Assembly (NCBI GenBank): GCA_937916515.1
Contig: CALFSX010000063.1
Location: forward strand, 62,001 to 126,000
Direction of reading: 5' to 3'
Length of the DNA stretch: 64,000 nucleotides
Origin: an uncultured Planctomycetaceae bacterium
Lineage (GTDB): Bacteria > Planctomycetota > Planctomycetia > Planctomycetales > Planctomycetaceae
How positions within the stretch are numbered: position 1 is the first letter of the stretch; each line of letters starts with the position of its first letter. Made by a program: the position numbers and the translations under genes. The notes under the pieces are model-generated. The model searched no databases. It saw only the letters and a list, made by a program, of their open reading frames with translations, and was not told the origin of the DNA. Positions 1 through 7,596 of the stretch are shown piece after piece.

Positions 1-286
1 GAGAATACGTCGGATTCCCGGGATTACTCTGCTGTGTCTGCTTGCGGCAGGTGGCGTCAAGCCATTTCTCAAGGTCATCTTCACTTCCGCTTTGCGAAAC
101 TTCGACGCTCTTCACCACCTGCGTGGCGTTCTGCGGAGAGATGACTTGATCGTGAATATCGCGCAAGGCCACACTCTTGCCGACATTGTTCGGACCAACC
201 ACGACGACAATGTCCGTGCTTGCGGTGGATACTGTGGTGTTATCGCTGAAAGTTATAGCGTTCAGATACGCGTGTGGCTTACTCAT
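1..286 (-). CDS. P-loop ATPase, N-terminal part (gene runs off the left edge)
   Basis: The first 95 codons of a gene whose remainder lies left of the window. Reading from the ATG at 286, residues 25-38 give a hydrophobic strand and then GPNNVGKS, a Walker A loop of the kind seen in OLD-family and AAA_15/RecF-like ATPases, which bind ATP and often act on DNA or in defence-type nuclease pairs. That family link is known biology; which member this is cannot be told, because Walker B and any nuclease domain are outside the window. It is preceded by about 330 bases without a gene. A plus-strand reading frame over the same bases (92-538) has no recognisable domain and is treated as a shadow. Confidence 0.7.
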   Translation of the reverse strand, partial: MSKPHAYLNAITFSDNTTVSTASTDIVVVVGPNNVGKSVALRDIHDQVISPQNATQVVKSVEVSQSGSEDDLEKWLDATCRKQTQQSNPGNPTYS

Positions 287-318
287 GGGCCGAATGTGTT
301 CACTCAAAGAAAGGCAAT

Positions 319-425
319 TAGTGACGTAGGCCGGATCAAGGAGCGAAGCGATTCCGCTCCGGCAACCGCGCATCCACGTCGATCAGTTGCCGAAACTGCG
401 CTTCGCTTGGTCCGGCCTGCGTTAT
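319..425. repeat. Imperfect palindrome of about 107 bp (REP/MITE-like)
   Basis: The gene-free stretch 287-615 holds one clear structure. The left arm reads GACGTAGGCCGGATCAAG followed by GAGCGAAGCG. The right arm reads CGCTTCGCTTGGTCCGGCC followed by TGCGTT, which is nearly the reverse complement of the left arm. The middle also contains smaller self-complementary blocks. No reading frame across it resembles a protein. Such structures in planctomycete intergenic gaps are usually dispersed repeats. No second copy was noticed in the window. The rest of 426-615 shows nothing recognisable. Confidence 0.6.
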
Positions 426-615
426 TTGGTTTGGGCTACGTAATGGTACGTCGGATCAACCCATTTGTCATCGTCGACGCCGCGCGGAGCCGTCCTGGTC
501 AGACCGAGTCTTATGAACGGGTCAAAGAAGTGAAGTAGCGACTGTCTTGATTTTCAATCGGGACTGTGGTTTTGTACTCAGCTTGTTTCGTTCTTAACGT
601 GTTGAAAGAAACTTC

Positions 616-1161
616 ATGAGAAAGCTTCGCAGAACGCCTGCGGGACTGATTGTCACTCCCGGTGCCAGTGCTGATCGCGAACACGGGACGCTTGTTGCCA
701 TCGAAGACGGTCTTCCGGAAATTACCGTTGAACGATTGACGCTGGGCACGACCAGTGTGAAGAACGCCGTTGCAAAGATTCGGACGGCTGCCGAAGAACT
801 TGCGGAAAAACTAAATTGCAAACCGAAGGACATTGCGTTCGGCGGGCGAAGCTTTGGTGGACGAGCTTGCTCAGTCGCGGTCGCGGAAGGATTGCCAGCA
901 GCGGCTTTGGTCCTGTTAAGCTATCCGCTGCACCCGCCCGGTAAACCGGAAAAACTTCGTACCGAACATTTTCCGGATATCAGAGTCCCATCACTATTCG
1001 TCTCCGGCGACAAGGACCCGTTCGGAACATCCGACGAATTCACTAACCACGTCGAAGCGATTTCCGGACGAGTCGAATTCGAATGGGTTCCCGGCGGCCA
1101 TTCTCCGAAAGGTCAGGACGACAACATCGTCGCGCTGATACGTCGTTTCTTTGGCCTTTGA
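616..1161 (+). CDS. Alpha/beta hydrolase, Tex30/KANL3-like family
   Basis: A 181-residue cytosolic-looking protein without a signal peptide. It has the layout of the small dienelactone-hydrolase-like family that includes Tex30 and the KANL3 hydrolase domain: an N-terminal strand ending in TPGAS (oxyanion region), a nucleophile elbow GRSFGG with Ser79, an acid region SGDKDPFG, and a late histidine in GGHSPKG. The complete Ser-Asp-His set suggests a working esterase or peptidase-like hydrolase, but members of this family have no agreed substrate. Length is close to family normal. The gene stands alone on the plus strand between two minus-strand neighbours. Confidence 0.75.
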   Translation: MRKLRRTPAGLIVTPGASADREHGTLVAIEDGLPEITVERLTLGTTSVKNAVAKIRTAAEELAEKLNCKPKDIAFGGRSFGGRACSVAVAEGLPAAALVLLSYPLHPPGKPEKLRTEHFPDIRVPSLFVSGDKDPFGTSDEFTNHVEAISGRVEFEWVPGGHSPKGQDDNIVALIRRFFGL

Positions 1162-1192
1162 TGCGCAGATGATGATGGTCGTTTTTTGGGTT

Positions 1193-1555
1193 TCATTTTG
1201 TCTGCTTTTTCAATTCGTCCAGGCGTAGCTTGCCGTCGCCATTTGAATCGATCTTTTTGAAGCGATTCGTCAGGGCAGGGACATCGCGACCCTTGGGGTT
1301 GCCGATGAATTCTTCCAGCGTGATCACTCCGTCGCTATTGCGGTCGCGATTCCTGAAGAATTGATCCTGCGACCGGCGTTTCGGGTCCGGGGTAGGAGCA
1401 GTCTTTTGGGAATCGAGATTCTCTTTGTGCGAACCCTCGGACTTCTCAGCACCGGGGTATTCCGTGTTGATATTCGCGAAGTGGTCGATCAACTCCGTCT
1501 TGAGCGACGAGTATACTTCCGGGAGCTTCGTCCGTAGATCGTAGGAGTACGGCAA
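1193..1555 (-). pseudogene. Truncated sulfatase tail carrying two EF-hands
   Basis: The open frame is only 120 codons and would have to start at a TTG (1555), two codons after an in-frame stop. Residues 1-40 resemble the last helix of a sulfatase, where chains end with a run like the one here around LKTELIDHF and INTEYPGA. A charged linker follows and then two EF-hands: DRNSDGVITLEEF (about residues 70-82) and DSNGDGKLRLDEL (about 102-114), each with the usual Ca-binding spacing. The catalytic sulfatase domain is missing, because the esterase gene at 1568 ends 12 bp upstream. I infer the 3' remnant of a deleted sulfatase/EF-hand gene. It could still be expressed as a small Ca-binding protein by coupling to the esterase gene. 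Confidence 0.55.
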
Positions 1556-1567
1556 TTCTCATGGTAA

Positions 1568-2440
1568 TCATTCAGTGTGTTTCGTGAAGAACTCGATGAC
1601 GCGTTGTGGGTACCTGGCGAACTCGGCCTTGTGTTTGCCGCCCTTCGATCCGTGGGGCGTGACCGGCCACTCGGTCTGGAAGCTGAATCCGGAAGTCTTG
1701 AGCGACGAAGCAAACTCTTTCGCGATACTCCAACGCGTGTCGAGCGTGCCGCACATGACGAGGAAAGGTATCTTCTCGGCACCCTTTGCAGCAGGACGCT
1801 CGGCGACTTTCGCCACGCGAGCATCAAACAGCCCACTCAATCGCGCAGGGATCTTCGTGACGTTCTTCCTCGAGGAGAGGAACGCCCTGGCATTCTCAAC
1901 TTCACCGTAGTCCTCGATCAGCAATCGTCCGCCCGGCGTCGTCCACGTTCCAGCGGCAAGCGGCGCGCAGGCGTGTACGAGATCAGGATTGCCTAGCGCG
2001 AATCGATGCGTGAACTGTCCGCCCATCGAGTATCCTGTCAGCAGAATCTTTGGACGAAAATTGAATTGGCCCCGGACCTGCAGCAGAACTGCCTTGAGGA
2101 ACGCTTCCTCACCAAGCATGGGGAACCGGCTGACATTCCTGTCGTTCACAATGAAGTCGGGCGCGATCAGAATCGCGGGCAAATTGAATTCGTCGGCGAC
2201 TTGGCGCATGGCGATGGCTTTGGGATTCGTCTTCCCCCTGCCACCGCCGCCGTGCACGACGACCAATGGCCAATAGGTCGCGTCGGGATCGAAGTCCTTC
2301 GGCAGGAAGACGCTGTAGACGCGGTCGTTGCCCTTGTGCCTGAACGTGTACGTCGCAGGCTTGCCGTCCCCAGCCGAAACGCCGACTTGCAGCCCCAGAG
2401 CAATGACGCTGGCCGCAATCATTCGATTCCACACATTCAT
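1568..2440 (-). CDS. Secreted alpha/beta hydrolase (PHB-depolymerase/esterase-like)
   Basis: A 290-residue exported esterase. The ATG at 2440 was chosen because it is preceded by AGGAAG at a good distance and begins a clear signal peptide (about residues 1-22, ending VSAG), whereas the longer frame to 2551 adds a non-signal-like leader. The core shows the HGGGG oxyanion loop at about residue 63, the nucleophile elbow GYSMGG with Ser138, and a late His in TPHGSKGG. These are features of the LpqC/PHB-depolymerase-like esterases. It is the second-last gene of the leftward sulfatase run, and other carbohydrate esterases occur in the locus, so deacylation of a glycan is a reasonable guess. The substrate is not readable from sequence. 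Confidence 0.75.
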   Translation of the reverse strand: MNVWNRMIAASVIALGLQVGVSAGDGKPATYTFRHKGNDRVYSVFLPKDFDPDATYWPLVVVHGGGGRGKTNPKAIAMRQVADEFNLPAILIAPDFIVNDRNVSRFPMLGEEAFLKAVLLQVRGQFNFRPKILLTGYSMGGQFTHRFALGNPDLVHACAPLAAGTWTTPGGRLLIEDYGEVENARAFLSSRKNVTKIPARLSGLFDARVAKVAERPAAKGAEKIPFLVMCGTLDTRWSIAKEFASSLKTSGFSFQTEWPVTPHGSKGGKHKAEFARYPQRVIEFFTKHTE

Positions 2441-2565
2441 TGCTCTGTCTTCCTTTTGTCTTCCACCGAGACACACACGTCGTGCGACTTCCAATTGGAT
2501 CGGTGCCCCTTCCCCTGTCCGGACACACGGCTGAAATTTCACCTCCGTCAAGCGCCAATGGAACG

Positions 2566-3822
2566 CTACTCCAGATGATCGCCAATGCCGTTCTTGTTCT
2601 TGTCTGTCACGCCGGAGAGGGGATGTTCGACCACCGCCTTCCAGGCGATTTCACGGAAGATCTTGTCCAGGGCGGCGCTGGGGAGGCTTGGGTCATCCTT
2701 GAACTTGATCGGCGCTGTAATAAGTTCGGGGGATTTGCCGTAGAGCGTGGCATAGAAGACGTAGCCCTCCAGGCTTTCGAGGCCGGGATGGATATGACCG
2801 ATTCTGTCTCTCCACATAGAAGGCTCTTTTCCGCCAATCACATTGTAAAGACCTTTGAAGCCGGGAAGTTCACCCCGGAGGAACCGCTTCGCCGCCTCGG
2901 TCATCGCGGCGTGGGTGGGAACGATGTACACTTCCCTAGTTGATTCACGCAGCATTTTCACGAGGCCGCCAAAGCCAGCGATCGCGTCGGCGCTGAGTTG
3001 ATCGTAGACTGCCTCCGTGAAGAAGGCTTCAGATTCCGGGTTTTCCTGGAGCTTGAAGACCTTTCGGACGTGACCCGGCGCGGGCCAGGCATCGGAGAGA
3101 TAGAATTTCATGCCGGGATTGTATTGTTCGCAGAAATCGATCCAGCACGTGTAGAATTCCGGGCGGTCATTGCTGTAGGGGCCCCAGATCATCGCCTCCC
3201 ATTTCGCGTTGGAAATCGCGGCCAGGAGCTTGGGCAGGGGCTTGCCGTCAAATTCGAAGATGCCGTTTTCCTGCTCCCATTTGTAACGCGTGCTGCCTTT
3301 GATCCCGCCGCCGAGATGCAGGCTAAGGGGTTGCTCGAAACCCGCAGCCTGGGTGATGAGGGGCAAGGTGACGTAGCCGGGCCGCATGAAGCTGTGGCCC
3401 GTCCCGACGATGCGCATGATGCCGTCGGCAGGTTTGGGGAAGGAGAGAGCGTCGCTCTCACGCAAAGGAGTTTGCCCCGTCGGACCGCGCTTATAGATCG
3501 CCATAATCTCTTCCGGCGTCTTGAGACTGACCGCGTGCGGCGGAAACTTCTCCTTCTGCCATCCGGGATCAAATACCGGCATCGATTGCGCTGCCGCGCC
3601 CGGGCGTGCACCGCCCTGTCTGGATTGTTGGAACTGTTGGCGGGCGGCCTTAAACTCCTCCTGGGTCAGCTTGCCATCGCCATTCGCATCCGCTGCCGGA
3701 AAACGCTTGAGCAATCGAGACAGTTGCGTTTCGGAGAGTTGTTGGGCCTGCGCATTTGAAAATGACGCAGTCGTCGCCAGGGCGAGGATCGCAAGGAGCA
3801 GGCGTGGGCGGTGATTTTTCAC
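2566..3822 (-). CDS. Secreted EF-hand protein with SGNH-hydrolase-like domain
   Basis: A 418-residue exported protein. Residues 1-27 form a signal peptide ending in SNAQAQ. One EF-hand follows, DANGDGKLTQEEF (about 45-57). The main domain begins with a variant of SGNH block I, VGTGHSFMRPG, where the usual GDS is GHS, and closes with a DRIGHIHPG stretch reminiscent of the DxxH block. If homologous, the nucleophile serine would be the one in GHSF. The C-terminus, near DKNKNGIGDHLE, looks like another Ca-binding loop. Similar proteins lie beside planctomycete sulfatases, and I infer carbohydrate esterase activity, though the block I change makes catalysis uncertain. Neighbours on both sides are in the same leftward run. 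Confidence 0.6.
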   Translation of the reverse strand: MKNHRPRLLLAILALATTASFSNAQAQQLSETQLSRLLKRFPAADANGDGKLTQEEFKAARQQFQQSRQGGARPGAAAQSMPVFDPGWQKEKFPPHAVSLKTPEEIMAIYKRGPTGQTPLRESDALSFPKPADGIMRIVGTGHSFMRPGYVTLPLITQAAGFEQPLSLHLGGGIKGSTRYKWEQENGIFEFDGKPLPKLLAAISNAKWEAMIWGPYSNDRPEFYTCWIDFCEQYNPGMKFYLSDAWPAPGHVRKVFKLQENPESEAFFTEAVYDQLSADAIAGFGGLVKMLRESTREVYIVPTHAAMTEAAKRFLRGELPGFKGLYNVIGGKEPSMWRDRIGHIHPGLESLEGYVFYATLYGKSPELITAPIKFKDDPSLPSAALDKIFREIAWKAVVEHPLSGVTDKNKNGIGDHLE

Positions 3823-3943
3823 GGTTGTACGATCTGGGTTCGGGTGTGTTAAGAAGTTGTTTCCGCGATGTCTTGCATTCTGGTGAGCAACCGGTCGCGT
3901 GTGAGGGGCATTGGGTTCTTTTTCTGAATCCGGTTCTGTTTTC

Positions 3944-4049
3944 CTACAGCAGTCCCTGCTGACTCGTGGCCGCGGAGGACGTCTTTTGGACCGCGATAGC
4001 CGTCTCCCACGAGCCCGAAGCGTTCACGACTCAGTAGGATGTGCTGTAG
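3944..4049 (+). repeat. 106-bp MITE-like repeat, copy 1
   Basis: This block starts CTACAGCAGTCC and ends GGATGTGCTGTAG, so CTACAGCA/TGCTGTAG form short terminal inverted repeats. The internal landmarks CTGACTCGTGGCCGCG, ATAGCCGT, CCCACGAGCC and GTTCACGA all recur, in the same order but on the opposite strand, in the block at 5619-5724, which is also exactly 106 bp. The copy overlaps the last seven codons of the sulfatase gene that ends at 4031, so that protein's C-terminal residues come from the repeat. No transposase is encoded. Confidence 0.8.
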
Positions 4050-5533
4050 CGGCTATTGCGATTGCGTTTCGGTGGTTCATACGTAACTCCGGAGGGTTCA
4101 TGATGAGTGGGAATCTCTTTACGCAGTTTCTCCATCACTTCCGTGTAGTCCGAATTGCCCGCGAGGTTGTGCCATTCCCACTTGTCCTTTGCGTGATCGT
4201 ACAACTCTTCGGTTCCGTCTTCGTAAACGATGTATCGGTACTGCTCGGATCGAACGCCGTAGTTCTTGTATCCGAAGGTGGTTACCGTCGTATCATCCCA
4301 GGCGGCGTCTGGATTCTTCATCAACACCGAGAGGTCGTTGCCTTCCAACTGTCCTTCCGGGGGTTCGAGTTCGGTCAAAGCGGCAAGCGTCGGATAAATA
4401 TCCAGCAGATTTACCGGCTTGCTTGTGGTGGCTCCCGGCTGAGTCACGCCCGGCGCCACCCATATCAGGTTGACCCGTGTGGCTCGTTCCCACAGGGAGT
4501 ATTTCGCCCAACGTTCTTTTTCGCCAAGCTGAAAGCCATGATCGCTCCACAACACGATGATGGTGTTGTCGGCGTAATCTGATTCCTCAAGCGCTTCGAC
4601 GATCTGGCCGATGAGGTCATCCACCATGGCCGTGCACGCGAGGTAGGCCTGGATGGCCGGCTTCCATTGATTCGTCGCCCTGATCCTCTTCAGCCACGGA
4701 TTATGTGCCATCCTGGCATGGGCCGCGGGCACATCACCGAGATCGTTCTCCCGGTAACCTTCCGGAAGCTTGATCTCATCCAGAGGGAATCGATCAAAGT
4801 ATTCTTGAGGCGCGTAGTTGGGTAGATGCGGCTGAAAGATGCCGGCGCCGAGAAAGAAGGGTTCCTGCAACTCGCCCCCGAGCAATTTCTCTTTGGCCCA
4901 GTTGGCGGTGATGCCATCTGGATGGTCATCCACAGTCACGTCGGGGTGACAGGGGCCCCAATCAGCCTGCCTGGCCCAGCCGCCAAGGGGAAGTTTGGAA
5001 GGAAACTTGAGGCCTTCAAAGGAAGGGAGGTCCTGGGTTTTGCTGGGAAAGTATTCATCGAATCCCCGACCTTTGACTTCCTCGTTGAAATGGTAGCCAT
5101 GAAAGAGTTTTCCGGCGCCGCAAACATAGTATCCGTTCTGCCCGAAAAACTCGGGCAAGAGAACCGAGTTGTTCAGTATCGGATTGTGTATAAGCGAACT
5201 TTTATTGACGTAATTCCCTGATGTCGAAGGGCGGATCCCGCTCATCAGGGCTGACCTTGACGGACCGCAGGCGGGAGCCGCGCAATGCGCATTCGTAAAC
5301 ACCATCCCTTTGGATGCCAGCCTGTCCATGTGAGGCGTCCGGGCCTGGGAATTGCCCTTCAGCATGCCCGTCCAGTCGTTGAGATCATCGATGGCGATGA
5401 ACAATACATTGGGTCTCTTGGCCTGGCCCTGTTGACCTTGGGCTGCGGGTTGAGCGGCGACCATGGTCGCGATGAACACGATCGATGCCGGCGTGGCGAG
5501 AATGCTGAGTGGTTTCGAGGATCTCTTAATCAT
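4031..5533 (-). CDS. Secreted sulfatase (iduronate-2-sulfatase-like group)
   Basis: A 500-residue type I sulfatase with a Sec signal peptide (about 1-28). It carries the metal-binding pair IDDLND (about 48-53) and the formylglycine signature CGPSR with Cys89, which a maturase must convert before activity. Downstream are FGQNGYYVCGAGKLFHG, a substrate/metal region of the iduronate-2-sulfatase-like subgroup, and the second metal site WSDHGFQLGEKERW near residue 330. These enzymes remove sulfate esters from polysaccharides; the exact sugar cannot be read here. The C-terminal residues NSRYSTSY are encoded inside a mobile repeat. The gene is bracketed by inverted copies of that repeat and lies within the leftward sulfatase run. 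Confidence 0.92.
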   Translation of the reverse strand: MIKRSSKPLSILATPASIVFIATMVAAQPAAQGQQGQAKRPNVLFIAIDDLNDWTGMLKGNSQARTPHMDRLASKGMVFTNAHCAAPACGPSRSALMSGIRPSTSGNYVNKSSLIHNPILNNSVLLPEFFGQNGYYVCGAGKLFHGYHFNEEVKGRGFDEYFPSKTQDLPSFEGLKFPSKLPLGGWARQADWGPCHPDVTVDDHPDGITANWAKEKLLGGELQEPFFLGAGIFQPHLPNYAPQEYFDRFPLDEIKLPEGYRENDLGDVPAAHARMAHNPWLKRIRATNQWKPAIQAYLACTAMVDDLIGQIVEALEESDYADNTIIVLWSDHGFQLGEKERWAKYSLWERATRVNLIWVAPGVTQPGATTSKPVNLLDIYPTLAALTELEPPEGQLEGNDLSVLMKNPDAAWDDTTVTTFGYKNYGVRSEQYRYIVYEDGTEELYDHAKDKWEWHNLAGNSDYTEVMEKLRKEIPTHHEPSGVTYEPPKRNRNSRYSTSY

Positions 5534-5618
5534 CTTGATTCGTCCTGGCCTGAGTCTGGCCTTTGGTGGCGTGTATCGGGGTAGCGGTAATCAGGCCGTT
5601 GATAAGCGTGGCGAGCCG

Positions 5619-5724
5619 TAACAGCAGATCCTAATAAATCGTGAACGGTTCTGGCTCGTGGGATACGGCTATCCTAATCCGAAACGCGTCCTTCGCGGCC
5701 ACGAGTCAGCAGGAACTGCTGTAG
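5619..5724 (-). repeat. 106-bp MITE-like repeat, copy 2 (inverted relative to copy 1)
   Basis: On the minus strand this block begins CTACAGCAGTTCC and ends GGATCTGCTGTTA. It matches the block at 3944-4049 along its whole length, with scattered substitutions. It lies just upstream of the sulfatase that starts at 5533, so that gene sits between two converging copies. Together they leave about 1.57 kb between them, almost all of it the single sulfatase gene. Confidence 0.8.
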
Positions 5725-5744
5725 TGAAACGAAATCTCATCGGA

Positions 5745-7574
5745 TTATTTATCCGAGTTTTTCTGATTGTTTGATTTGGCTTCTTCGCGAGCCTTTCTAC
5801 GCGCTTCGCGTTCTGCCTTTTTTCTCGCTTTGTCGTCAGGAGCGGGTTCATCGGTCACTCCCAGATCTTGCTTCAACGCTTGTGGCACCGTTACTGTTTT
5901 GCCCTTGATATCGAGCTGCTTGACGATTTCGATCTGTTTGTCGATCTGGCCGGGTTCAGCGGCGTTCCCTCCAGGAATGAACTCTCCAAAAGGACGACCA
6001 ATGACTTCGAGGTCCTGCTGCATGAGATCGCACATCTCTGCCAGGCGAGTGGCATGAGCGTTTTTATAAGCCAGGTTCTTCATTTCTTTCGGATCCCTCT
6101 CCAGGTGGTAGAGTTGATCTTCGTCAAAGAAACCGGGGCGATCTGCCCCTCGAACTCCAATGCCCAAACGTCCAATGTAGGACATGGCTTTGGGTAAGTT
6201 TTTCGGCGTGGCTTTCTTAATTGCAGCGATCTGCTCTTTGGTGTGGCGAACGGCAATGTAGGACCAGTCTTTCGTGACCGTTGCCCGCGCAGCTCCCATT
6301 TCGAGATAAAGATGATCCCGCCAATCTTCGGCTTGTCCGTTTTTGAAAAGAGGGGCGAGACTCTGTCCATCGATCCGGTAAGAGTTCGGTTTCTCTGCTT
6401 GACCCAGATCGAAGAAAGTGGGTACGAGGTCGATATTCTGTACGAGTTCTTCACACACCTGCCCTGCGGTGATTCCTCTTGGCCAACGCATGATCATGGG
6501 TACCTGGCAAGCACCGTGTGAAAAGACGGATGCTTTGCCATCGCGACCGTGATCCGGCGCAAAAATCACCAGCGTGTTGTCATCAATTCTGAGTTCCTTG
6601 AGCTTTCGGAAAATCGCCCCGAGCGAATCGTCGATCCACGCTTCACCAGCCACATGGCTGTCGGGATCGAATCCATTTTCAGTGATTGTTTTGAGGAGCT
6701 CTGGGCGAGGTGTCATGACCTCTGGAAGTCTTTCAATTGCTCCCTCTCCGGTGATGAGCGGGTGATCCATGGATTTTCGCCAGGACTTATCCGGCCCGTG
6801 CAGCAGGGTGCTGCAGAGATGAAGGTAAAAGGGACGGTCCTTATTCTCTTCAATGAATTCCAGAGCTGCCACCGTCGTCCACTCTGGGTTGTGCATGGAA
6901 TAGGGCGGCCGCACGTTTTCCGGGTAGACGTTCTTTGCCCGGGAAAAGCCCAGCGTTTGGAGGTAACGACGCATCCAGAGTTCGTTGTGTTTGAACTGAG
7001 CCGAAGTTTCAGGCCCGGGACTCGCGTGTTTGGGAATGTTGATCCATTTGTTCTTGCCTTTGTAGAACTCCGGAAAATCCAAATTGGAAGTGAGGTGAAA
7101 TTTCCCAACGAATCCGGTGGCATAACCGGCTTCACGCAGAACATTCCCGACGTTCATGTTGTCGCGTTCCAGTGCGACATTGAAATTGGGAAGCCCTTGA
7201 TTCTCTTTGCCGCCGACCGCTTCTGCATAAAGTTTGCTATGCGAGTTACCAGCGAACCGACCGGTCAGGAAGCTGTATCGAGAAGGAGTACAAACCGAGC
7301 TGCTGACGTAAGCTCGAGTGAACTTCATTCCTTCCTCCGCCATGCGGTCGAGATTGGGAGTGTAGGTATCGCCCCCAAATGCGGTGATGCTCGATGGGTT
7401 CTGATCGTCGATCAGAAACATGATGATGTTAGGACGCTCTCCGGAAGTCCGCCCGCCGGAAGAATTTCGTTTCAATTCGTCGGCACGGGCGTCCGGGGCA
7501 AATGCGAGCAGGAGTATAAGGAACAGGCGGATGCAATGGGGCATGGCGTGTCTCGATTGGCGTGGTCTTTTCAT
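5745..7574 (-). CDS. Secreted sulfatase with basic C-terminal tail
   Basis: A 609-residue type I sulfatase. I take the ATG at 7574, 23 bp after the stop of the upstream sulfatase, because the hydrophobic stretch CIRLFLILLLAFAPDARA then sits near the N-terminus. Metal site one is LIDDQNPSS (about 55-63). The formylglycine signature is CTPSR with Cys95, and the second metal site is APDHGRDGKAS. The last 30 residues or so are rich in Lys, Arg and Glu and are not part of the family fold. Family knowledge says it hydrolyses sulfate esters in the periplasm or outside the cell. It lies in a close-packed run of five sulfatases and is probably co-transcribed with them. Confidence 0.92.
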   Translation of the reverse strand: MKRPRQSRHAMPHCIRLFLILLLAFAPDARADELKRNSSGGRTSGERPNIIMFLIDDQNPSSITAFGGDTYTPNLDRMAEEGMKFTRAYVSSSVCTPSRYSFLTGRFAGNSHSKLYAEAVGGKENQGLPNFNVALERDNMNVGNVLREAGYATGFVGKFHLTSNLDFPEFYKGKNKWINIPKHASPGPETSAQFKHNELWMRRYLQTLGFSRAKNVYPENVRPPYSMHNPEWTTVAALEFIEENKDRPFYLHLCSTLLHGPDKSWRKSMDHPLITGEGAIERLPEVMTPRPELLKTITENGFDPDSHVAGEAWIDDSLGAIFRKLKELRIDDNTLVIFAPDHGRDGKASVFSHGACQVPMIMRWPRGITAGQVCEELVQNIDLVPTFFDLGQAEKPNSYRIDGQSLAPLFKNGQAEDWRDHLYLEMGAARATVTKDWSYIAVRHTKEQIAAIKKATPKNLPKAMSYIGRLGIGVRGADRPGFFDEDQLYHLERDPKEMKNLAYKNAHATRLAEMCDLMQQDLEVIGRPFGEFIPGGNAAEPGQIDKQIEIVKQLDIKGKTVTVPQALKQDLGVTDEPAPDDKARKKAEREARRKAREEAKSNNQKNSDK

Positions 7575-7596
7575 GTCATTTCTTTGGCGGTTTGAT

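Noticed and set aside
92-538. Plus-strand open frame of 148 codons at the left edge
   Set aside because: It covers the antisense of the ATPase P-loop and a palindromic repeat, has no domain or start signal, and its composition is that of a shadow frame.
6549-7595. Plus-strand frame of 348 codons opposite a sulfatase
   Set aside because: It lies wholly antisense to a gene with a full sulfatase signature; no motif is seen in it. The same judgement applies to the long frames at 10625-11644, 14490-15611, 49118-50038 and 57080-57961.
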